DNA of 64,000 nucleotides from Ignatzschineria ureiclastica (lineage in GTDB: Bacteria; Pseudomonadota; Gammaproteobacteria; Cardiobacteriales; Wohlfahrtiimonadaceae): NCBI RefSeq assembly GCF_003121845.1, contig NZ_QEWQ01000004.1:412944-476943 (forward strand). Reading direction: 5' to 3'. Position 1 is the stretch's first letter; every line of letters begins with the position of its first letter. This document shows positions 54,971 to 63,977 of the stretch, in pieces. A model generated the notes under the pieces. It was not told the DNA's origin. It was given only the letters and a program-made list of their open reading frames with translations, and ran no database searches. The position numbers and the translations under genes are program-made.

Positions 54971-55329
54971 TAGAAGATCCCCACAATCGCTACGCCGGCA
55001 GTAATAAAGGCAATCCCGATTACGCGCAAAGGAATCAGCTTCTCATTAAAAAGGAAGCGTCCTGCCAGCATGATAGTAATAATATTCATTGCGGCAAGTA
55101 ATACCCCTTTTGACAAGGGAACTAAGGTCAGAAAGGCAAGCCAAAGAAAAAACTCTGCGATATAGGAAAAAATACCGACCCACAGCCACTTTTGTCGAAG
55201 GATTCCCTGCCAATAGCGCCACATAGTCTCGTTATCAGTTTCATTGCTCGCCGCATATTTAAAAGCGATCTGTCCTAACGTATCGAAAGCCACATTGGCA
55301 ATCCATAGAATTAAAATTAACCCTGTCAT
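54970..55329 (-). CDS. SMR/DMT-like small exporter subunit A
   Basis: A 119-residue, four-helix protein paralogous to the next gene: FDTLGQIAFKYAAS near the start, LTLVPLSKGVLLAAMN, and FNEKLIPLRVIGIAFITAGVAIVG. The paired arrangement is typical of heterodimeric SMR exporters. Its ATG overlaps the hydrolase stop by 4 nt. Together with the hydrolase and subunit B it forms a tightly coupled three-gene operon. Confidence 0.83.
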   Translation of the reverse strand: MTGLILILWIANVAFDTLGQIAFKYAASNETDNETMWRYWQGILRQKWLWVGIFSYIAEFFLWLAFLTLVPLSKGVLLAAMNIITIMLAGRFLFNEKLIPLRVIGIAFITAGVAIVGIF

Positions 55330-56189
55330 ACAACTCCTTTGCCGGCTTCCTCAACAGAGTCTTTTGCCATTTCTTGAACGACTTCTTCAATAAAATTGAC
55401 TGAAGCATCAATCACCGCTTTGCGTTCCCGATCAATCGTAATAAGATGATAACTATCATGTAATGGAATTAAGGTCGCAGGACCTGACACATTCTGCTCA
55501 ATCACACGCGCATTAGTCTCAATATCAGCAATATCATCGTGACTTGAATGCATAATCAAACAAGGGGCCGTCACTTTGCCAAGATTACGTTCAACCTCTT
55601 CCGATAGATAGAGCATCTCTGCTAATGACGTATATGGATTTCTCGCAAGCCCCGCAGATGCAGCATCACCGCCTAACATACTATCAGAGACAACTTTACG
55701 AATTTTCTCATCTTTAAGGCCATAAGGAGGCTCTTCAGCAAAAGCTCGATCTTGAAATATCCCCCATTTCTTAAACCATTTCAGTAGAAAAAAGAGATGC
55801 TTCGCATAAAAGGGAATGCTCCACCCATCATATCGAAAAGTAGTTGCATAGGTCATAACCCCGTTCACAATATCTTGCCGCTCTTCAGCAAGTTTCAACG
55901 CTAATACCGCCCCCATTGAAAGACCTGCGACAAAAAGATGCTCTACTTCTTGCTGTAATTTTTCAGCTGCAGTTTCAACACTCTGATACCAATCTTGCCA
56001 AGTTGTTTTACAAAGATCCGCTTCTGTTCCACAGTGGCCAGCAATCTGCATCGCATAAACGGTAAAACCTGCTTTATTCAGCCCCTTTGCTAAGATACGC
56101 ATTTCATTAGGGGTACCGGTTAAACCATGGATCAATAATACGCCAATATTTCGATCCCCTTGCAACATAAAGCTGACATCTTTAATCAT
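55326..56189 (-). CDS. Alpha/beta hydrolase
   Basis: A 287-residue serine hydrolase of the carboxylesterase/monoglyceride-lipase type. It has the oxyanion region GVLLIHGLTGTPNEM, the nucleophile elbow GLSMGAV (Ser), the late acid in HSSHDDIADI and the His in LHDSYHLITIDRE. Its substrate could be an ester or lactone in the local pathway. It is first of the coupled three-gene set with the SMR pair. It starts at ATG 56189; the ribosome site is weak. A 12-bp tandem repeat lies upstream. Confidence 0.88.
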   Translation of the reverse strand: MIKDVSFMLQGDRNIGVLLIHGLTGTPNEMRILAKGLNKAGFTVYAMQIAGHCGTEADLCKTTWQDWYQSVETAAEKLQQEVEHLFVAGLSMGAVLALKLAEERQDIVNGVMTYATTFRYDGWSIPFYAKHLFFLLKWFKKWGIFQDRAFAEEPPYGLKDEKIRKVVSDSMLGGDAASAGLARNPYTSLAEMLYLSEEVERNLGKVTAPCLIMHSSHDDIADIETNARVIEQNVSGPATLIPLHDSYHLITIDRERKAVIDASVNFIEEVVQEMAKDSVEEAGKGVV

Positions 56190-56222
56190 TCATTCACTAC
56201 CTATTTTCTGTTTTTTTACTTA

Positions 56223-56294
56223 TTCTTTTAATACTTCTTTTAATACTTCTTTTAATACTTCTTTAACTTATTTTTTAGCTTATTTTTTAGCTTA
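56223..56294. repeat. 12-bp tandem repeat
   Basis: TTCTTTTAATAC occurs three times in a row, followed by TTCTTTAACTTA and two copies of TTTTTTAGCTTA, six units of 12 bp in all. It lies between the HAD phosphatase and the hydrolase genes. Confidence 0.85.
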
Positions 56295-56356
56295 TTCAAC
56301 TACTCATTCTTCTCCACAGCTCTCACCAATAATCCTCATCAATAGCGCTATTACAC

Positions 56357-57004
56357 TTATTTTCCATCTAAATGCGTCACAATATCGGCAAAATTCATAA
56401 TCGCTTGATGAGGAATGCCATGTTTGTGACAATAATGAATAAGCTTCCCTTTTGCATAGACAAAATCAATCACATGGGAGACACAGAAATCAGAAGTGCC
56501 ATCGCCTACATAGAGAATCTGTGAATATTGTTCATAGAGTCGATCCGCTTGATGACATTTGCAATTACCACTTTGCTTCTTGCAAAAAGAAGTTGCATAA
56601 GGGAACTCCAACCGCCAATGAGAATCCCCCTCATAGATAAGATGGTTAGCGATGATAGGAACGTCAGTAATACCATGCTTTTGTAAAATATATCGAATTG
56701 CATAATCTAAGCCATCACTGACAATGGCTACAGGAATATGACGCCGGCGCATTATCTCTAAAAAGGGGATAAAACTTTCATCAATTTCAATTGTCTCTAA
56801 ACAAGCATCTAACATGGCTTGATCTGCTCTTAATAGCGCTACTTGACCTGCCATACATTCTAAGGATCCAATTTTCCCAGATTCCCAAGCCTCTTCTAAA
56901 GCCTCACAGCCGACTTCGCCAAAATGCTCAATCAAGGTATCCGTTACATCTTTGAGGCTAATAGTTCCATCAAAGTCACACAATACAATGTTATTCATTG
57001 TCAT
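56357..57004 (-). CDS. MtnX-like HAD-IB phosphatase
   Basis: A 215-residue haloacid-dehalogenase-type phosphatase: motif I VLCDFDGTISLKDVTD, motif II VAIVSDGLDYAI, and motif III/IV YVGDGTSDFCVS. It resembles MtnX (methionine salvage) and phosphoserine-phosphatase-like enzymes. The CKKQSGNCKCH stretch, with three cysteines and a histidine, is a possible metal site. No other methionine salvage gene is near, so it more likely removes phosphate in the local pathway. It starts at ATG 57004 with AAGG upstream. Confidence 0.85.
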   Translation of the reverse strand: MTMNNIVLCDFDGTISLKDVTDTLIEHFGEVGCEALEEAWESGKIGSLECMAGQVALLRADQAMLDACLETIEIDESFIPFLEIMRRRHIPVAIVSDGLDYAIRYILQKHGITDVPIIANHLIYEGDSHWRLEFPYATSFCKKQSGNCKCHQADRLYEQYSQILYVGDGTSDFCVSHVIDFVYAKGKLIHYCHKHGIPHQAIMNFADIVTHLDGK

Positions 57005-57234
57005 ACTCTAACCTTAAAATAATTATGAATTATTTTGAATTACCTTGGGTGATTTACTTAAATTTACTCAAATATAGAGCGTTATTATCCTAGGTTTCCC
57101 TTAATACGCTATACAACTTTTGTGTAATTTGTGTAACCACTCAGAATTCGAAAAGAGAAAGAATATGTTATAATTGACAAATATTTAACTTTCATCACAT
57201 TTTCAAGGCTTATTGGCCAAAAACCGAGAAAATC

Positions 57235-58023
57235 ATGTCTAAACATATACTGATTATTGAGGATGATACACGTCTTGCAACCCTTACTAGTGAATATCTA
57301 CAAATGCAAGGATTTACCGTTACTTGCCATACTCGAGGGGATACTGCTGAATCAACCATTTTAAGTTTAATGCCTGACCTTGTGATTTTAGATGTGCTAC
57401 TACCCGGTAAATCAGGATTTGATATCTGCCGAGATATTCGTCCTTTCTATCGCAATCCTATCCTGATCCTCACGGCAAGTGAAGATAATATTGATGAAAT
57501 TATCGGCCTTGAACTAGGGGCAGATGACTATCTTACTAAACCGGTAGAACCTCGGCGTTTACTTGCACGAATCCGAGTATTACTACGTAGGCAACCTACT
57601 CATCATCATTTAAGCCCCATAACGGCTAATGGTCGAGATGATTCATCGCAAACACCCATTTCAATCCCCATCAACTCTATTCAACCGCAGTATCAATCAT
57701 CTCAACGACTCACTTTTGGCGATCTTACAATTGATGGCAATAACCGTACAGTGCAAATCAAAGAGCTACTACTTGATTTCACAACCGCAGAATTTGATCT
57801 TCTATGGCTATTAGCAAGTCATGCCGGCACTATTTTAACGCGGGATGATCTCTTTAATGATCTTCGAGGTATTGATTTTGATGGGGATGATCGCTCTATT
57901 GATGCCAAAATATCCCGTGTTCGCAGAAAGCTGCAAGAAGACCCCGACAATCCTACGTGGATTAAGACCGTTCGCGGCAAAGGCTATCTCTTTACGCTAG
58001 ATACGCCAGCACAAAGTATTTAA
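57235..58023 (+). CDS. rstA: OmpR-family response regulator (RstA-like)
   Basis: A 262-residue regulator: receiver domain with the phosphorylated Asp53 (LVILDVLLPGKSG) and Lys102 (DDYLTKP), an unusually long Ser/Pro/Gln-rich linker (about 119-157), and an OmpR-type winged helix (GDLTIDGNNRTVQ ... DDRSIDAKISRVRRKL ... TVRGKGYLF). It lies directly before its kinase. RstA controls acid and other stress genes in E. coli; targets here are unknown. It starts at ATG 57235. Confidence 0.88.
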   Translation: MSKHILIIEDDTRLATLTSEYLQMQGFTVTCHTRGDTAESTILSLMPDLVILDVLLPGKSGFDICRDIRPFYRNPILILTASEDNIDEIIGLELGADDYLTKPVEPRRLLARIRVLLRRQPTHHHLSPITANGRDDSSQTPISIPINSIQPQYQSSQRLTFGDLTIDGNNRTVQIKELLLDFTTAEFDLLWLLASHAGTILTRDDLFNDLRGIDFDGDDRSIDAKISRVRRKLQEDPDNPTWIKTVRGKGYLFTLDTPAQSI

Positions 58024-58091
58024 TAATCCATAGGGAATTGAATAATACATAGTGATCATTGTGCGCATTCAATAGAGGAATCTATCATTAT

Positions 58092-59453
58092 ATGAGTCAA
58101 CCAATACATCCCTCCCATCATCAAGCAAAAGATTATCCGAAACAACCATCCCTGACCTCTCGTGTGATTCTTTATCTTGGCATTATGCTTGTTGCTCAAA
58201 GTATTATTGTTTATGGAGCGCTTCACATTTTCGTGGCACTTCCTCAAACGTGGACAGGATTGAGTGAAGATTATCAATTTTATCAAGAAATGCTTGGCGA
58301 AAGTGCCAAACTCTTAACAGAGCAATTCAATGGCGATCCTATTCACGATGAGGCCTTAGTGGATAAAATCAGTGAACGCTTTAAATTTGCAGTCGAAATT
58401 TTACCGCTAGATACCACCTTACCACCGGACATTGATGCCCAATTTCAAGAAGATCATCTCGCTTATGATGATCGCCTCAATACCATTTATCTACGATTTG
58501 GCCCAGATCAACAACTATTACAAATAGGTCCGCTTGCCAATAATGATATTCTTGATGCTGACACCTCTGCACTGCTTCTCTTTATTCTCATCTGCTCACT
58601 TGTAAGTGCTATTGTCTTCGTCTGCTTTCTCTTTTTGGCGCTTCTCCCTCTTTGGCGTGATGCTATGCGACTTCGTGCCACTGCCGATCAGCTCTCCATT
58701 GGCAACCTCTCCTCTCGAACACCTAAGGCTAATAGTTGGCTCTTTAAAACGCTAACGGAAGTAGTCAATACAATGGCGAATCGTCTTAATCAACAGATGC
58801 GTGATAGTAAATTGATCTTCCATGCCATGGCACACGAATTACGCACCCCTATTGCCCGACTCCGATTTGGTCTTACAATGATGGATGAAGCCAATACTAT
58901 TGAAGCTATGAAACGACAATTACCGGGAATTCATCACGATTTAGAGGAATTAGAAGCCTTGATCAATACCAGCCTCAATTTCTTTAAGATGCAACAGCAG
59001 GAAATTCTGCCTAACAAAACTCCCGTAGATCTACAGAATTGGGCATCTCACGTCATTCATTCATTAATGCCAATGAAACCTATAGAAGTGACCCTTGAAG
59101 AGCACATTGAAAATACAACCTTTTCAATAGATCAAAAACTCGCAACGCTTGCGCTCAATAATCTTCTGCTCAATGCTTATAAATACACTGCTTCTAAAGT
59201 TGCCCTCAGCATGTCTGTATTGGATGAGGCGCTCTATATCAAAGTCAGCGATGATGGTGCCGGCATTCCTCCAGAGGCCTATGAAGAGATCTTTAAACCA
59301 TTTTCAAGATTAGATAATAGCCGAACCCGAGAAACCGGCGGTCATGGTTTAGGACTTGCCTATGTTGCTCTCATTGCGGAATCTCATCAAGGTTGTATTA
59401 GAGTAGGCAGAAGTCAGTGGAATGGTGCTGAGTTAACGCTCATATTGCGATAA
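58092..59453 (+). CDS. rstB: Sensor histidine kinase (RstB-like)
   Basis: A 453-residue membrane kinase: helix 1 (about 25-48), a periplasmic sensor (about 49-165), helix 2 (about 168-196), HAMP (about 197-250), the H box FHAMAHELRTPIARLRFGL and the ATP-binding part (NNLLLNAYKYT, DDGAGIPPEAYEEIFKPF, GGHGLGLAYVALIAESH). The MAHELRTP H box and pairing with an RstA-like regulator support RstB. I chose ATG 58092 over the TTG at 58059 because a GAGG site and conserved start follow it. Confidence 0.88.
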   Translation: MSQPIHPSHHQAKDYPKQPSLTSRVILYLGIMLVAQSIIVYGALHIFVALPQTWTGLSEDYQFYQEMLGESAKLLTEQFNGDPIHDEALVDKISERFKFAVEILPLDTTLPPDIDAQFQEDHLAYDDRLNTIYLRFGPDQQLLQIGPLANNDILDADTSALLLFILICSLVSAIVFVCFLFLALLPLWRDAMRLRATADQLSIGNLSSRTPKANSWLFKTLTEVVNTMANRLNQQMRDSKLIFHAMAHELRTPIARLRFGLTMMDEANTIEAMKRQLPGIHHDLEELEALINTSLNFFKMQQQEILPNKTPVDLQNWASHVIHSLMPMKPIEVTLEEHIENTTFSIDQKLATLALNNLLLNAYKYTASKVALSMSVLDEALYIKVSDDGAGIPPEAYEEIFKPFSRLDNSRTRETGGHGLGLAYVALIAESHQGCIRVGRSQWNGAELTLILR

Positions 59454-59614
59454 ACATTATGATTAATATCGAATAGTTGAAATAACCTGTAATCATATTG
59501 TCAATTACCCACTATAACTATTGATTGAGTAATCTTCAGGTTAAATAATGGTACATATCTACGGTTAATATCTGCATTTTTTGTAGATACACCACTACTA
59601 TTATGGGAGTAAAC

Positions 59615-60463
59615 ATGTTTATCAGTACCGAATTCGTTGATCGACTCATTCACGAAGATCTTCCTTACATTGACCTTACATCTTCTCTATTGGGCATCTC
59701 AAAGCAACGTGCGCGCATCGAGTATCGTTCTCGGGAATCAGGTGTCATTGCCGGTATTGATGTCATTCTAAAGATGTTTCAACAATGTCAAATTACCCCT
59801 ATAGAGTATCAACAAAATGGGGAATTTATTACCCCGAATGGATTATTGATCTCCGGCGAGGGCTCTGCCGAAGCGATTCATACAGTTTGGAAAATTGGAC
59901 AAAATGTACTTGATTATAGTTGTGGTATTGCAAGTTATACAGCAAAAATGGCACATATTTGCCGGCAATCCCCTAAGCCTATTGCGCTTCTGACCACTCG
60001 CAAGAATATCCCCGGCACTAAACTGTTAGCGATTAATGCCATCATGGCCGGCGGTGCCGTTCCCCACCGGTTAGGGTTATCTGAAACGATTTTGATCTTT
60101 AAGCAACATCGTGCATTCTTTCCAAATGACCAGTCACTTGCCAATAAAATCCAAGAGATTAAACATCTGACTTGTGAAAAACATATTGTTATGGAAGCAG
60201 ATACCGTAGAAGAAGCGGAACGTTTTATTGCAATGGGCGCCGATATTATTCAATTTGACAAATTGACACCGAAAGCCCTTAAAGAAGCGAGTTATTCCCT
60301 TAAATCTAAGCACCCTACACTGCGTATTCTCGCCGCCGGCGGTATTAATCTACAAAATATTACCGAGTATATCGAAGCCGATATTGAAGGCATCGTTACA
60401 ACAGCTCCTTATTATGCAAAACCTTTAGATATTAAAGTAGACATTACACCACTATCATTTTGA
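59615..60463 (+). CDS. modD: ModD, nicotinate-nucleotide pyrophosphorylase-like protein
   Basis: A 282-residue ModD protein, a homologue of quinolinate phosphoribosyltransferase (NadC). It has the DLTSSLLG start, SGEGSAEAIHTVWKIGQNVLDYSCGIAS, and TTRKNIPGTKLLAINAIMAGGAVPHRLGL (NadC-like substrate pocket), and the C-terminal GADIIQFDKLTPKAL. ModD proteins occur with molybdate or metal uptake genes, but the reaction is not proven. I chose ATG 59615 (GGGAG 6 nt upstream). It lies next to the TonB receptor, converging with it. Confidence 0.88.
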   Translation: MFISTEFVDRLIHEDLPYIDLTSSLLGISKQRARIEYRSRESGVIAGIDVILKMFQQCQITPIEYQQNGEFITPNGLLISGEGSAEAIHTVWKIGQNVLDYSCGIASYTAKMAHICRQSPKPIALLTTRKNIPGTKLLAINAIMAGGAVPHRLGLSETILIFKQHRAFFPNDQSLANKIQEIKHLTCEKHIVMEADTVEEAERFIAMGADIIQFDKLTPKALKEASYSLKSKHPTLRILAAGGINLQNITEYIEADIEGIVTTAPYYAKPLDIKVDITPLSF

Positions 60464-60474
60464 TCTATAAAAAA

Positions 60475-60520
60475 TATAGTAAGATCAGTTCAAAATAAGC
60501 AGCATTAAATGCCGGTGCAT
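60475..60520 (-). repeat. MITE end fragment
   Basis: TATAGTAAGATCAGTTCAAA followed by ATAAGC...ATGCCGGTGCAT matches the inverted right end of the dispersed element; the other end is absent. Confidence 0.7.
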
Positions 60521-60549
60521 AGGTCACATGGAAAACATAGGGAACATAA

Positions 60550-60586
60550 AAAAGGATAGTCACCATTGATTAGGAGACTATCCTTT
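60550..60586. terminator. Bidirectional terminator
   Basis: The stem AGGATAGTC / GACTATCCT with a 15-nt loop has A/T tails on both sides, between modD and the receptor gene. Confidence 0.88.
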
Positions 60587-60646
60587 ATCACTTTATACTG
60601 ATCAATACCGTAAGAATGATATAAATCTGCTTATCACAACCAACTA

Positions 60647-62899
60647 TTAATAGAAATCATAACGCATATTCATATAGAGATAGCGCCCCGCTGAAGGATA
60701 GGTTGAATTATACGATGCATAGTTCTTATTAAAGATATTCTCAGCGCCGGCATTGAATGTCATGCCTCTCCATTGTGGCGGACGTACAGAAAACTTCAGG
60801 TTGTAAGTTGCATATCCCCGGTTTTTCGTAAGTCCTTTACTGTCAGCATAACTAGTACTTCTTGCTGTCACCGAAGGTGTAATTTCAAGCCAATCAACAG
60901 GCTTAATTGTCGCGTAAGCATAACCAAAGTTTTTGGGAATATCTGTAATTTTGATCTCATTATGATCTTTATTTTTGACATGCAGGTAAGTATAACTACC
61001 CCCTACCCGTAAATACTGATTCACATCATAATCAAGCCCTAATTCAATCCCTTTACGGATCACTTTCCCGGGAAGATTGATATTTTGAGTGACTGCATAT
61101 CCTGGGAAGATAGACCAATCATCATCACTACGTTGAATCGCATCCTTCGATTGGCTATAAAATAGAGAAGCATCAAAGTGAAGATTATCTAACGGCATCC
61201 CGGAATAGCCTAATTCAATATTGAGTGCACTCTCAGGTTTCAAACCAGGATTTTGTAAAGCAATACTTGGATAAAGTTGACCAGGAATACAGTATGTTTC
61301 ACCTTTAGGACACTTTTTCTCATTATCCCCATAGTTAGAATAAGATTCTTTAAAGCTTGGGAAACGGGTCTTACGGCCAATTGCAAAACGGAAAATATCT
61401 ACATCGTTCGGTTTATAGAAAAGCGCCGCTTGATAATCCGTTGTATGAATAGAAGGCGACAGCATACTACCCGCTTGTGGATATTGCGCTAATAATGCTT
61501 CGGTATTTTTACCAATACCATTAGCATCAGCGGTACGACGAGTATAAATAACCCCTAACTGAGCTTCCCATTGATCATTAATCGTAATATTATCTTCAAG
61601 CGCAACAGAATAGAATTTCTGTGTTGCTTCTGAACTTGTCGTGTGAGAAGTTAATAAATTCTCATCGATCGATTTATGAGTTTCTCGTTTATAACTCAAC
61701 ATCAATTTCACTAAGTGTCGATCAATCGCCGTTGTTCCAGCCTCTACCGATGCACCAAATGCCTTATCATCATATTTACTTGATTGATTCGGTCTAAAAT
61801 TGAGTAACGTATTTTTGAATGTATCATAATAGACGCGCGGCTTGATATAGAGCTGATCTTCAAAGAGCCATGTGTTTGAGACAAACGAAATTGTTTGACG
61901 ATCCCACTTCGGCCAAATCCAGTTGGTAGGAATAATCCCATTATCATCAGGACTACCAGGATGCTTCTTCGCTGTCTGTTTTGAGTAACTCAAGACATAT
62001 TCATCCCCTTCTACCGGTGTCCAACCTAATTTCATACTAATACGGCGATCTTTGGTGCGATAGAGATATTTATCAGAATCCACTTCTCGATCTAAAGCAT
62101 CTTTACCTACATAATTTTCAGCTAACTTTGTAGAATGGCGATCCCGCTCAGAGATACTCGCTGAAGCATACCATTTCTCCTGTAAGGTTCCGACATTCAG
62201 CCCCACTTCATGAGTTTGACCTTCCCCGGCACCTACAACCCCTGAAATATCCAATTCAGAGCGAGGTTTTAGTGTCACAATATTAATCGCACCGCCTAAT
62301 GTATTGTGACCATACATCACAGAGCTATAGCCCTTAGCAACCTCAATAGAAGAGATATCCGACGTTGAGAAACGGCTCATATCAGAGTAACCATCGTAAG
62401 GAATATAGACAGGAATACCATCGACAAATACCGGCACATAGCGCAATCCATAGCCCCGCACGGAAACACTCGGCTCGTAACGGTTCGCCGCCCTTCTCCC
62501 CGAAGCACCAATCGGCGCATCATAATAGACACCCGGCGTATAGGCTAATGCTTGTCCTACATCTTTTGCCTCAAATAGATCAATGGTTTCTTTACTAATA
62601 TAACTCTCAAAAAAATCTGAAGATTCCAATAAGTTTTTTTCCATAGAACCTTTGACTAACACGGTTCCCAATGTGAAAACTTGGTTAGAATCAATATCTT
62701 TTGATGAACCGGACTGATCACCCTTTTCATTACTAATCTTAGTCACTGATTCTTCCGATTCTAACTGATCAATACGATCAACGCCTTGTGCAAACCCTAC
62801 AGATAATAGTGGAAATAACGCGCATAGTACGGCAAGAGCTGTTTTTTTCGGTTGAGGCATTGTGCTTGTGAATGCCTGATTATTTTGTTTGATGAACAT
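60647..62899 (-). CDS. TonB-dependent outer membrane receptor
   Basis: A 750-residue receptor: signal peptide (about 15-40), plug domain with VGQALAYTPGVYYDAPIGASGRR, PSVSVRGYGLRYVPVFVDG and VMYGHNTLGGAINIVT, and a 22-strand barrel ending in LYMNMRYDFY. The type is siderophore or metal-chelate receptor. An extra N-terminal stretch (about 40-70, ESEESVTKIS) could be a small signalling or linker part but is too short for a full STN domain. It starts at ATG 62899 with GGAG upstream. ModD and a methyltransferase flank it, suggesting uptake of a molybdate-like or metal-chelate ligand. Confidence 0.9.
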   Translation of the reverse strand: MFIKQNNQAFTSTMPQPKKTALAVLCALFPLLSVGFAQGVDRIDQLESEESVTKISNEKGDQSGSSKDIDSNQVFTLGTVLVKGSMEKNLLESSDFFESYISKETIDLFEAKDVGQALAYTPGVYYDAPIGASGRRAANRYEPSVSVRGYGLRYVPVFVDGIPVYIPYDGYSDMSRFSTSDISSIEVAKGYSSVMYGHNTLGGAINIVTLKPRSELDISGVVGAGEGQTHEVGLNVGTLQEKWYASASISERDRHSTKLAENYVGKDALDREVDSDKYLYRTKDRRISMKLGWTPVEGDEYVLSYSKQTAKKHPGSPDDNGIIPTNWIWPKWDRQTISFVSNTWLFEDQLYIKPRVYYDTFKNTLLNFRPNQSSKYDDKAFGASVEAGTTAIDRHLVKLMLSYKRETHKSIDENLLTSHTTSSEATQKFYSVALEDNITINDQWEAQLGVIYTRRTADANGIGKNTEALLAQYPQAGSMLSPSIHTTDYQAALFYKPNDVDIFRFAIGRKTRFPSFKESYSNYGDNEKKCPKGETYCIPGQLYPSIALQNPGLKPESALNIELGYSGMPLDNLHFDASLFYSQSKDAIQRSDDDWSIFPGYAVTQNINLPGKVIRKGIELGLDYDVNQYLRVGGSYTYLHVKNKDHNEIKITDIPKNFGYAYATIKPVDWLEITPSVTARSTSYADSKGLTKNRGYATYNLKFSVRPPQWRGMTFNAGAENIFNKNYASYNSTYPSAGRYLYMNMRYDFY

Positions 62900-63125
62900 A
62901 GTTCTCCTTTTCGTTGATAAATAGTCGTTACTGTTTTACTTAAAAATGGACAATAAAAGCCTCTCCCGGACTAAAAGAGCTTCTTTTATCGGGTCATTGA
63001 TGTAGATTATTAATAAATTATTGAATCGTTATAATCTGATGCAATAAGTCTTATGAAATAGGTTCTATGAAATGGGTTTTATGAATCATTTTTATAAAAT
63101 GATCAGGTACATCTCCGGTACGCTT

Positions 63126-63977
63126 TTAAGGTTTTCTCACATCTGAGCCTCGCTTTCGATCTGTTCGCCACTTTAAGAAAGCCCAGGGACGATTTGCGTG
63201 ATAAACCGTAGGCAATGTATGCCCAAAATCATCATAATATTGGGTTAACTTCTCAACTTCATCGGCCGTTAAATCCCCAATTGACCAGGTGACCGCTTGA
63301 ATAAAATCTTCTACATTCTCGATAGTCTGACGACTAACTTGATGATTGGCTTCAATGAAATCCACCGACACTTGATAACCTTGTTGGTAGAGTAGATTGA
63401 CCGCATAGATATAGGTGGGAAAGCCGACACTATCCCGACCAATGGCTCGCAGAATATCGCGATTTACAAAATCCTTTTCGACAGTCATCGTCATATAGAC
63501 CGCCTTTTTCGCCTTTGCATTGAGTTTTGCAAGCGCATCTTCTAAATCTGCCACCATAGAAGAACGAGAAGAGATACAGATGTCGCATTCAGGAATCTCA
63601 GACCAATCCTCATCCCACGATTTTAAGATCGTCTCATAATTGGTAATACCAAGTTCCGAGGCCCTCTCATCGACTACTTCTAACATCTTTGGGCTATAAT
63701 CTAAGGCATAAACTTTCTTGATCATCGGTGCAATCGCAAGAGCAATCGTGCCGCCACCACAACCGATATCAAGAGCTGTCTCTACACCCTCTAAATCCAT
63801 CCTCGCTAAAAATGCCGAAATATAATCTGCATTGACGCAGCCACCACCGGTACGCATACGGTTCGCTTTTTGATCCCAATCTTCCGGCAACTTAGGTTGC
63901 CTGATAGATTCATTGGCATGGGAACGGTAGAGTTCACCAAAATCAATATCAAAAATAGTTGTTAAATCTCTTTTCAT
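63126..63977 (-). CDS. Class I SAM-dependent methyltransferase
   Basis: A 283-residue methyltransferase with motif I ALDIGCGGGTIALAIAP and the motif II region VYALDYSPKML, followed by CDICISSRSSMV. The N-terminal RTGGGCVNADYISAFL stretch is shared with methyltransferases I associate with ModD-containing metal-uptake loci. It lies 226 bp upstream of the TonB receptor in the same direction. It starts at ATG 63977 with GAGGAG upstream. Substrate unknown; a role in making or modifying a metal ligand is inference. Confidence 0.85.
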   Translation of the reverse strand: MKRDLTTIFDIDFGELYRSHANESIRQPKLPEDWDQKANRMRTGGGCVNADYISAFLARMDLEGVETALDIGCGGGTIALAIAPMIKKVYALDYSPKMLEVVDERASELGITNYETILKSWDEDWSEIPECDICISSRSSMVADLEDALAKLNAKAKKAVYMTMTVEKDFVNRDILRAIGRDSVGFPTYIYAVNLLYQQGYQVSVDFIEANHQVSRQTIENVEDFIQAVTWSIGDLTADEVEKLTQYYDDFGHTLPTVYHANRPWAFLKWRTDRKRGSDVRKP

